A stretch of 8,364 bases of DNA from an uncultured bacterium (GTDB taxonomy: Bacteria; Patescibacteria; JAEDAM01; Absconditabacterales; Absconditicoccaceae). Shown here piece after piece: positions 1 through 6,958 of this stretch; position 1 is the stretch's first letter; each line of letters begins with the position of its first letter. Location of the stretch: positions 1 to 8,364 of the forward strand of contig CAIVDB010000095.1 in assembly GCA_903904545.1 (NCBI GenBank). Reading direction: 5' to 3'. Position numbers and translations under genes: made by a program. The notes beneath the pieces were generated by a model. The model did not search any database. It saw nothing but the letters and a program-made list of their open reading frames with translations, and was not told the DNA's origin.

Positions 1-288
1 AATATTATTACTAGTATGAAGGCTTTTGAAAAGAATCTTCTTACTAAGACAGTAGAATATTTTCTTCATCGTACACTTATTTATAAAGCAAGACTCCAAA
101 ATACACACGTAGCTTTGGCTACCTATTCGTGATCTATTACTCCTCAACTCACTGAATATAGGCTTTTGATCTCTCGTCAATTACAGACTATCGATGCTAT
201 TGCTCAGGCAAGGACTATTCCTGAGCTCATCCCCCTTATGGATACCTATGTTTATCTCAAACAACACCTTGCATGAACATCTGAATAA
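1..288 (+). CDS. Unrecognised protein, C-terminal part (5' end off window)
   Basis: Frame 1 is open from the first base to TAA at 286-288 if TGA at 130 and 274 is read as glycine, giving about 95 residues. An ATG at 16-18 could be the start, but the frame stays open to the left edge and no ribosome binding site is visible before it, so I treat the gene as truncated by the window. The product looks mostly helical, with leucine-rich and charged stretches (EKNLLTKTVEYFLHR, LISRQLQTIDAIAQA). It has no signal peptide, membrane segment or motif that I recognise. Both of its visible glycines are UGA-encoded. Its last 16 bases overlap the start of the next gene, which suggests translational coupling and a shared operon. 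Function unknown. Confidence 0.6.
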
Positions 289-1109
289 TTGCTTCGGGGA
301 CTGATATGCTTACGCTATTTTCTTTCCTCTCTCGTTACGATCATACGTATCATCTTTATTATGATACAGCTCATGGTTCTTATGGAGATCTTTCTTTTTC
401 TCAATCACTTGTTCATGTGCAAAGAGGTGTAGACTTTTTGATTAAAAAAAATGTTGATTATGTTATTGTTCCTCCTGTATATGAATTATCCTTGCTTGCT
501 GATAAGAAAAATAAGTACTTTGATAAGATATTACCTCTTTTTAGTAGATATCTTACTCAGGAATGTTTTGCTCATTCTTTGGTTGGGAAGATTGGTTTGA
601 TCGGTGATCATACAGATATTGAAGTTGGACAGGATCTATTCACCGCGTTTGTAAAGTGATATGCCCTTAGTGATGCCCAGAAAGCTATCAGAAAATTCCA
701 GTTTCCTTTTGTCTATCGATGTAAGGAAGTAGCCCTTTGGAAATACTTTGCGATGAAGCTTTCCTATGCAAATATGATGGTCAACAAAGTGATTAAATTT
801 GATCTCAGATATTTCAAGGACGCTCTCGTGGATACTGTTATCCCTCTCAATTATGCCTATTTTCATTATCAACAAACGATTAGTAAGTATTTTAATTTCA
901 AGAAAATTAGATTTCATAAAATAGAAAAGCTAGAGAACTGCTGGGAAAACCTAGCTTCAAGCTTTAATCTTCAAGCTTCAAGTTATACCGTCACGGTATA
1001 TCATACGTCTCATGTAGATTTTTTGAAGGCGGAGAAAAGAGTCCTTTGGCTTTTACAGAGAGGAAAAAGTGTAGAGATAAAACGAGAGAATGTAAATGCT
1101 TTCTTGTAA
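273..1109 (+). CDS. Glutamate racemase-like (MurI-fold) protein lacking both catalytic cysteines
   Basis: This frame encodes 278 residues when TGA at 282 and 657 is read as Gly. The ATG at 273 lies inside the end of the preceding gene. It is preferred over ATG 306 because it restores the N-terminal strand MNIGIIASGTDM, which matches the GVFDSGVGG-type opening of aspartate/glutamate racemases. Other family landmarks follow in order. DTAHGSYGD (about 31-39) corresponds to MurI DTARxPYGD, then comes a VDFLIKKNVDYVIV strand, then KIGLIGDHTD for the IGTxAT strand. VDTVIPLNYAYF (about 186-197) corresponds to the LGCTHYP segment. The two cysteines that MurI uses as acid/base are absent: the ACNT position reads VPPV and the GCTHYP position reads LNYAYF. 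The ordinary D-glutamate-forming reaction for peptidoglycan is therefore unlikely, and a binding or scaffold role, or decay, is more plausible. A 7-bp repeat array and a 17-bp palindrome lie inside the C-terminal third. The fold assignment is by eye and moderately secure. Confidence 0.65.
953..987. repeat. Heptamer tandem array inside the racemase-like gene
   Basis: There are five consecutive 7-bp units starting at 953, 960, 967, 974 and 981, with consensus AGCTTCA. The units at 953 and 974 are identical and the others differ at one to three positions. The array is in the coding frame and encodes a serine-rich loop (ASSFNLQASS). Seven is not a multiple of three, so gain or loss of one unit would shift the frame. 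Confidence 0.7.
984..1000. repeat. Perfect 17-bp palindrome in coding sequence
   Basis: TATACCGT (984-991), a single central C, then ACGGTATA (993-1000) form a perfect inverted repeat with 8-bp arms. It abuts and partly overlaps the heptamer array and encodes the alternating stretch YTVTVY. It could be an operator-like site, an insertion scar or chance. No copy was noticed elsewhere in the window. Confidence 0.5.
1048..1093 (+). repeat. Direct repeat, copy A (tail of racemase-like gene)
   Basis: By hand alignment, 39 of 46 positions match 1866-1911, including an uninterrupted 23-base run (1056-1078). This copy encodes LLQRGKSVEI near the C-terminus of the racemase-like protein. With copy B it brackets the membrane-protein gene. 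Confidence 0.75.
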
Positions 1110-1136
1110 TATATATTTATTGCTAAACTAAAGAAT

Positions 1137-1805
1137 ATGAGAAAGAAAATTATTGTTCTGATCCTTATAATGTTCCTTGTCGCATTTGTCTTCCCAATTC
1201 TTGGTTTGATGAATTGTACTGGGTGGTATGATTGAAATGTTTCTTGTTTTGTAGATGGGCGAATTATTAGAGAATACTCGAAACTCTACTTTAGTTTTCT
1301 TATTATTTCTTGTTACTTATTGTTTATTCCTATTATGATGTATATATCCTCCGTTGTATGACTCACTATAGTAATTTATGAACTCATACTTAAAAAAAAA
1401 TATAAAAAAGTTTTATGGAAAGTCTATTTCGGAATCATTTTAATAGATGTATTCTTGGCTATTATCTTGATGGGAGCTTCGATTGTATATCCTAGACTAT
1501 GGGTTGGGGTATCTAAGTTCTGGGGAAGCATAGATTTGGTTTTTCTATTAATAGCTGTTTTGGGCCTATTTGCTTTTATATGGGAGAAAAATATTTTCAG
1601 TAAATTATTCTGGAAGATATTTCTTCCAATAAATATTGTTTGGAATATATTGTGTATGTATGTATTATCATTGCCGGATGATACTGTTATGTCTATTTGG
1701 TCATCACAATTTTTCATATCAACATGATCTTTGGTCCTGTATATTCCTTTGTTCTTTGCATTGTATTTTTATGCCTTTAATTCTAGTAAACTTTCAAAGA
1801 AGTAA
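1137..1805 (+). CDS. Polytopic membrane protein of unknown function
   Basis: The frame gives 222 residues with TGA at 1233, 1359 and 1725 read as Gly, and ends at TAA 1803-1805. The start ATG at 1137 is followed by MRKK and a long hydrophobic stretch, which is an inside-positive membrane anchor. I see six to seven membrane segments, at about residues 5-25, 51-85 (one long or two short), 96-118, 130-148, 157-176 and 196-214. Between the first two is a short cysteine-containing loop (residues about 26-46). A lysine cluster at about 86-91 (KKKYKK) probably faces the cytoplasm. There are no catalytic motifs I recognise. It starts 27 bases after the racemase-like gene on the same strand, so it may be cotranscribed. 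A 46-bp near-identical direct repeat lies just outside it on each side. Function unknown; the reading frame itself is fairly secure. Confidence 0.65.
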
Positions 1806-1825
1806 GTGCTTTATTTTGAATTTAG

Positions 1826-1915
1826 GTTTATTCGTATAGCGTAAAAGGGATAGAGTTGATACATAGGCTTTTGCAGAGAGGAAAAAGTGTAGAGATTTCC
1901 CGAGAGTCTGTTTAA
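1826..1915 (+). pseudogene. Duplicated C-terminal fragment of the racemase-like gene
   Basis: Between TAG at 1823 and TAA at 1913 the frame reads as 29 residues ending RLLQRGKSVEISRESV. It closely matches WLLQRGKSVEIKRENV at the end of the racemase-like protein. At the DNA level 1866-1911 matches 1048-1093 at 39 of 46 positions. No start codon or upstream domain is present, so it is a relic. It could be the tail of a second, decayed paralogue, or a partial duplication left when the membrane-protein gene arrived. The upstream residues (KGIELIH) are more diverged from the parent than the core, which favours an old copy with later homogenisation of the core; that last point is inference. Confidence 0.6.
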
Positions 1916-1991
1916 ATATAAATCAATTGATTTTTCCTTGCAAATATATATCTTCTTTCCTCCCATTGTGGGATTCGATTTATTCATAATT

Positions 1992-2027
1992 AAAAGAGGT
2001 GGCTTTTTGTCGCCTCTTTTCTTTATC
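1992..2027 (+). terminator. Intrinsic terminator
   Basis: A 12-bp stem is formed by 1992-2003 (AAAAGAGGTGGC) and 2009-2020 (GTCGCCTCTTTT). It includes two G-U wobble pairs and closes a TTTTT loop; the trailing bases are T-rich (CTTTATC). The A-run on the 5' side could let it act in both directions. It sits after the racemase-like/membrane-protein block and its relic, so it probably ends that transcript. Confidence 0.7.
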
Positions 2028-2088
2028 GTATAGGAATTTGAATGTTTCCTATAGATATAGATTAACAACCAAATAATTCCGAAATAAT

Positions 2089-2415
2089 ATGAGGAATTTT
2101 TGCGTTGTTATCTACATAGTCTTCAATCAAAAATAGAAAATATTTTTGAAGGAGACTATGAAAGCGACGTTAAAACCCACCTTCGTGGACTAGTCCTTTG
2201 GGGATTTTCGGCGTCTTCTTTATTGATTTGTCTTTATACATTTATATTTTATTTTGAGTATACTTATTTGTTCGGTATTCGTCTTTGCTTAGTTACTCTT
2301 TCTTATTGCTGTAGTTTCTGATAGCGTTTACGGATCTTTATTGGTGGAGGTTTTCTTCTCTTGTGTTTTTTATAGCTCTCTCTTGACGCTAGCAATGATA
2401 TCTGTATACTTCTAG
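2089..2415 (+). pseudogene. Small membrane protein, apparently frameshifted
   Basis: No single frame covers this stretch. ATG at 2089 opens MRNF, then a run of T bases is followed by a better frame starting at about 2100 (possible TTG start). That frame encodes SKIENIFEGDYESDV, a hydrophobic segment (SSLLICLYTFIFYF) and ends at TAG 2322, with one TGA just before. The other frame, open from 2293 to TAG 2413, continues in the same style: FLIAVVSDSVYGSLLVEV followed by a second hydrophobic stretch. One added T near 2097-2101 and a one-base shift near 2293-2318 would join all three into a membrane protein of about 108 residues. The AxxxDSxxGS motif faintly recalls MreD, but that is weak. Alternatively, 2100-2324 is a real 74-residue gene with a TTG start. 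Sequencing or assembly error is also possible. Confidence 0.4.
2383..2410 (+). promoter_or_regulatory. Sigma70-type promoter for the NYN gene
   Basis: A -35 box TTGACG (2383-2388) and a -10 box TATACT (2405-2410) are separated by 16 bases; each differs from consensus at one position. Transcription would begin near 2417, giving a leader of about 25 bases before the ATG at 2442. The leader is T-rich with no Shine-Dalgarno sequence. Confidence 0.6.
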
Positions 2416-2441
2416 TATGGTTATTTTATTTTTCTTTTTCT

Positions 2442-3620
2442 ATGAAAAAAAATTACGCATTTATCGATGCACAAAATGTAAATATTTCCATCCAGAACCA
2501 GTGATGGAAGATAGATTGGAAAAAGTTTAGACACTATTTGACTGATACTTATGCCATTACTAAAGCATATCTTTTTTTGTGATTTATGCCAGAATATCAA
2601 CATATGTATGATTTTCTTCAAGAATCTGGATATATTCTTATTTTTAAACCTGTTCATATCATCAAAAATAAAGCCACTAAAGGAAATGTAGATGCTGAAC
2701 TTGTTTTACAGACGATGATCGAATACAAAAATTATGATAGTGCTGTGATTGTCAGTGGAGATGGTGATTTCGCATGTCTTGTAGATTATCTGTATATGCA
2801 TGAAAAATTATTGAGGCTCATTGTTCCCAATAGCAAACAGTTTTCTCTTTTCCTCAAACATGTAGCTAAGGAAAAAATAGATGCTCTTAGTGATCAAGAG
2901 GCACAGCTTAAGTTTGTGGTTACTGATCCTACTGCAGCGACTTTAGATGCTGACGCAGCCATTGATCTTCTTCCTACGCGTTCTCCTCTCAAATACTTGG
3001 GTGATAAAATCAAACAACTTTTGAAAAAACCTCAAGTGCAAAAAAAAGAGATTCCCGCTTCATTTGTAGTTAAAAACCCGATTCAACAACTAGCACAAGG
3101 CAATAGGGCACCAGTCAAAAAAACCTCTCCTTTAGTAAAAAAACCAATCCAAGCTCAGCAAGTTACTAAGAAATCTCTGCTTCAACCCATACAAAACATC
3201 AAGAATTCAACTCAGAAACTCCAAGAGATAAAAAAACCATTTGTTCGTCCTGTTCAGACTGTTAAAAAGTCTATTCAACACCCTGTTCAGCAGGCCGTAC
3301 AAATTGCTAAGAATTTAAGTGTTCCCTCAGTATCCGTTCAGCCATCTGTGCAAGCACCTCAAGCAGCGCCAGTGATTAAAAAGCATATCCATAAGCACTA
3401 TCCTCATCCTAAAGTTCCTGTTGCTCCAAGCTCTGTGAAACCTATAGGAACTCATCCGATTTCGAGTAGCCAAAATAAACCCATAGCTATTAAACCAGCA
3501 CCTGTTACCCCAATCCCCAATAAACCAATTTCCAATAAACCAAGATCTGCTAAACCATTTGTTCGTTCTCTCAGAAAAAAAGCCTCTCCCCAAAGATATA
3601 AATCTGATTTCCTTGAGTAG
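2442..3620 (+). CDS. NYN-domain (PIN-like) protein with long basic Pro/Lys/Gln tail
   Basis: The frame gives 392 residues with TGA at 2502 and 2580 read as Gly, and ends at TAG 3618. Starting at ATG 2442 rather than 2586 is essential, because the first 48 residues carry the opening strand YAFIDAQNVN with the first acidic metal ligand (D9). NYN-domain landmarks follow: KGNVDAELV (D84 region) and VIVSGDGDFACLV (D107, D109). This is the LabA/DUF88-type fold whose conserved aspartates bind metal and are associated with RNA cleavage. The catalytic domain spans about residues 1-155. From about 178 onward the chain is low-complexity and strongly basic, built from loose repeats of VKKPIQ-, QPIQ- and NKP-type units with a His-rich stretch (KKHIHKHYPHP). 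The tail probably binds nucleic acid or a partner. It has its own promoter and follows no clear operon partner. Nuclease activity and target are inferred. Confidence 0.8.
3517..3546 (+). repeat. 15-bp in-frame tandem repeat in the NYN tail
   Basis: CCAATAAACCAATTT (3517-3531) is followed by a second copy (3532-3546) that differs only in its last bases. Together they encode a pentapeptide repeat of the form x-N-K-P-x, which continues as the degenerate SAKPF. This shows the tail growing by in-frame duplication. Confidence 0.6.
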
Positions 3621-3638
3621 ACTGACTGTTTCTTTTTC

Positions 3639-3666
3639 TTGTTTTTGAAGTCTATTTCTATATAGT
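3639..3666 (+). promoter_or_regulatory. Possible secA promoter
   Basis: TTGTTT (3639-3644) and TATAGT (3661-3666) are spaced by 16 bases, which would start transcription near 3673, about 43 bases before the secA ATG. The -35 match is only fair. A small hairpin (3675-3689) would then sit at the very 5' end of the leader. Confidence 0.35.
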
Positions 3667-3674
3667 TTTCTGAC

Positions 3675-3699
3675 CTTGCGTGGAGCAAGTTCTTTTACT
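3675..3699 (+). terminator. Weak hairpin between NYN gene and secA
   Basis: CTTGC (3675-3679) pairs with GCAAG (3685-3689) around a 5-base loop, followed by the T-rich run TTCTTTTAC. It may terminate NYN transcripts or act in the secA leader. The stem is short, so this is tentative. Confidence 0.3.
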
Positions 3700-3715
3700 T
3701 AGATGAAAAAATGAT

Positions 3716-6700
3716 ATGTTTGATGGAATATTCAAGTTTATAACTGGCGATTATAATCAAAAACAAATACACGCATTACTTCCCCTTGTGGCACAGATAA
3801 ATGTCTTTTTTGATCAATATGAGACATTGTCTGATGACGAGATTAAGGCTAAAACATGAGAATTCAAGCAAAGACTAACTCAGGGAGCAACCCTGGATGA
3901 CCTTCTGCCTGAGGCTTTTGCTGTAGTAAAACAAGCCTGCAAAAGAATGCTTGGGCAAGAGTTAGACGTCAAAGGAGAAAAAATTATTTGGAATATGGTG
4001 CCGTATGATGTTCAATTACTTGGAGGGATTATTCTTCATAGAGGAACGATTACTGAAATGAAGACGGGAGAATGAAAGACATTAGTTGCTGTGATGCCCG
4101 TCTATCTCAATGCCTTGGCAGGGAAAGGTGTCCATGTAGTGACGGTCAATGATTATCTTGCTTCTCGTGATGCTCAGTGGATGGGTCATGTCTATACACG
4201 ACTTGGACTGAGTTGTGGGTGTGTAACAAAGACGGTCCCCTTACAGAATAGAAGAGGAGAATATAGCAAAGATATTACCTATGTGGAAAATTCAGAACTT
4301 GGATTCGATTACTTGAGAGATAATCTCGTCAAGGCCATGGGAGAAAGAGGCCTCTTGCGAAGACCTCTCAATTATGCTATCGTGGATGAAATCGATAGTA
4401 TCTTGATCGATGAGGCGAGAACTCCTCTCATTATCTCAGAAGCAAATGAAGAAGCAACAGAAAAATATGCATACTATGCAAAGATATCTAGAACATTGAC
4501 ACCATGTTCTAGTAAGAAAAAGGTTTCCAAAGGACTCTTACATGAACTCATCAATGATGAAGCTAGAATCCATACGGAGGAGGAAGATGGAGATTATTAT
4601 ATTGATGAAAAGACCAAGACGGCTGCATTGAGTTCTAGAGGTATTGCTAAATTGGAAAATATTTTGCAAGTAGAAAACTTATATAGAGACTTAGGATATG
4701 AAGAGATTCATCATATAGAGAATGCATTGAGAGCGCATGCCGTTTATTTGAGAGATACGGAATATATTGTCAAGGATGGAGAAGTGCTTATTGTCGATGA
4801 ACATACCGGTCGTACGATGCAAGGAAGAAGATTTTCTGAAGGTTTACATCAGGCGATAGAAGCCAAAGAAGGAGTCCAAATCCAGAGAGAATCTAAGACT
4901 CTCGCTACGATTACGTATCAGAATTTCTTTAAACAGTATAAAAAGCTGGCTGGAATGACGGGTACGGCATTGACCGAGGGAGAGGAGTTTGAGAAGATTT
5001 ATGAATTGTCTGTTTTGGACGTGCCTACCAATAAACCGACCATTAGAGTAGACAAACTTGATAAGGTATATTTCAATCAACAAGCTAAATGGAAATTTGT
5101 GAAAGAGTATATCCAATTTGCCTATGCTATGGGACAACCTATTTTGATTGGAACATCTTCTATTGCTACTTCAGAACATGTTTCTAGAGTATTGGAAAAA
5201 GATGCTATTCCTCATTATGTGCTCAATGCAAAATTTCATGAACAGGAAGCACATATCGTAGCTCAAGCAGGAAAATATAAGAGTGTCGTTGTTGCAACCA
5301 ATATGGCAGGAAGAGGAACAGATATCAAATTAGATCCAGAACTCCATACCAAACTTGCAGACAATTATGCACAATGGATCAAGAAAACAGTTACAACTCC
5401 TATCAAATCAGGAGCTGCAATGCTTCGTGTAGGTGTCGAGGTGAATGTTTATTCTCAGTTGGAATATGATTTTACGCTTCAAGGAATCAAACGTCAACGA
5501 GGGGTATCAGATGAAATCTTGCAACAGTTCTCTGCAGGAGTTCTTTTTGATAGCATGCAATATAAAGTAAAACTTTATGGTAAAAGATCAGACAATACTA
5601 AGCCCTTTGCAACTTTGACCGTATTGCCTACCGAAGAAAAAGCGTCTGAGATTATCGTGAAAGATTTTCATTATGGACTCTTTATTCTTGGTACAGAAAA
5701 ACATGAATCCAGAAGAATAGATAATCAGCTTAGAGGACGTGCAGGGAGACAAGGAGATCCTGGAGTATCTGTATTCTTCGTGGCGCTTGATGATCTCATT
5801 ATGCGTAAAATGGGAGGTGAAAGAATTCAGTCTATGGCTGCTTTGCTTTTGGGTAAACAAGATATGGAAACTATGGAACTTACTCAAAAGCAATTTACTA
5901 GTGCTATTGTGAGGTCACAGAAGCAGATAGAAGGATGGAATTTTGGTACCAGAAAACATCTGTTCGATTATGATAGCGTAATCAATAAACAAAGACAATC
6001 TGTCTACAAAAAGAGAGATGAAATCTTGTTTAGTGAGCATGATCTTCAATTGAGAACTACCTTCGTTACAAATATGAAAGAAGATCTCTTGCGTGATATC
6101 TGAGAAATTTTAGATAAACAAGTCTTGGAAGCTAAGACATTAGAACAGCCACTTGCTGATTTCATGCAACTTGTAGATAAAGAATTTGCTTTACGTTTGT
6201 CTCCTGCACAACTTCAGGAATTTGTTGATCTGGGCTATGATCGTATCCAATCTAGATTGTCATTACATATTACTGAACATTTGACTGATGCTTTTGCTCG
6301 TTTGGATGAGGAGAAACTTTATCGCATTTTCAAAGATGTTTACTTATACCATATCGATACCTTATGGATCAAGCATTTGGATGAAATGGAAGAACTTAGA
6401 GATAAGGTAGGTCTTATGGGCTATGCCCAACTTGATCCTTTGGTGGTCTACAAATCAGAAGCATTTAGTAAATTCCAAAATCTTCTATGGAGACTCAAAT
6501 TTGATGTCACTTCCTATATTGCTGGAATAGATTTTGCAGCTCTAGAGCAACAGTCATCTCCTATCATGATGCAGGAAAATACAGAAGAGGTTCTTTTGAA
6601 TAAACTCCAAGCAGTAAGTGAAAATATCCAAGATATGCCCATTGTTCAACAACAGCAACAACAACGTACTGCTGCTTTGGACCAAATCTTTGATCAGCCA

Positions 6701-6871
6701 AAGGTTGCCTACCAAAGTGATGAAGGGATAGAAATCTTTGAAGTAGAAGACAATAAACCCGTTGGCACTCCTGTAATGTTCGATGATTCTGCAGCACATA
6801 AGCCAAGACCAAACGATCTTTGTCCTTGTGGATCAGGGAAGAAATATAAGAAATGCCATGGTTTAAAATAA
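3716..6871 (+). CDS. secA: SecA, preprotein translocase ATPase
   Basis: This is the motor ATPase that pushes unfolded preproteins through the SecYEG channel. The frame encodes 1051 residues with TGA at 3857, 4073 and 6101 read as Gly. The ATG at 3716 gives the usual SecA opening, with the conserved [17 protein letters not shown] and [14 protein letters not shown] helices. Domains in order are as follows. NBD1 has Walker A GEGKT (118-122, its middle glycine UGA-coded), [14 protein letters not shown] and Walker [14 protein letters not shown] (223-235). The preprotein cross-linking region runs from about 240 to 400 ([19 protein letters not shown]). NBD2 has [18 protein letters not shown] (529-537) and [18 protein letters not shown]. 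The scaffold/wing domains follow, with [21 protein letters not shown] Gln-rich linker leads to a C-terminal zinc finger (C1036, C1038, C1047, H1048) for SecB or ribosome contact. At 1051 residues it is longer than E. coli SecA (901). Most of the excess is a roughly 113-residue segment in NBD2 (540-653) and a long linker. A short insert (about 82-97) precedes YDVQLLGG. Identification is certain. Confidence 0.98.
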
Positions 6872-6955
6872 TGTTGAATGCTTAATGCTAAATGTTGAGT
6901 GTAAGAGTTCTTTGTATAAAAACTTAACACTTAAAACTTAGAACTTAAAACTTCC
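6870..6955. repeat. Two heptamer tandem arrays in the secA-mtaB spacer
   Basis: Array 1 (6870-6904) has five 7-bp units with consensus AATGYTD, beginning inside the secA stop codon; the units at 6870 and 6891 are identical (AATGTTG). Array 2 (6921-6955) has five units with consensus AACTTAA, starting at 6921, 6928, 6935, 6942 and 6949. Sixteen bases lie between the arrays, containing TATAAA (6915-6920) that might serve as a weak -10 box. The arrays fill almost the whole 87-base spacer, and I see no terminator hairpin there. Confidence 0.75.
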
Positions 6956-6958
6956 CTC

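Noticed and set aside
636..917. Minus-strand open frame of 93 codons
   Set aside because: It is antisense to the racemase-like gene, has no recognisable motif, and the plus frame has clear family resemblance.
1961..1973. Small hairpin TCCCA-TTG-TGGGA
   Set aside because: A 5-bp stem with a 3-base loop and no T-tract; too weak to call next to the much better terminator at 1992.
1811..2068. Minus-strand open frame of 85 codons
   Set aside because: It runs straight through the terminator hairpin and the duplicated tail; composition looks random.
3327..3688. Minus-strand open frames opposite the NYN tail
   Set aside because: They are shadows of the low-complexity Pro/Lys coding sequence, giving W/R/G-rich translations with no motif.
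4091..6103. secA as separate genes ending at TGA codons
   Set aside because: The pieces join without overlap into one canonical SecA when TGA is Gly; the Walker A motif itself spans one junction.
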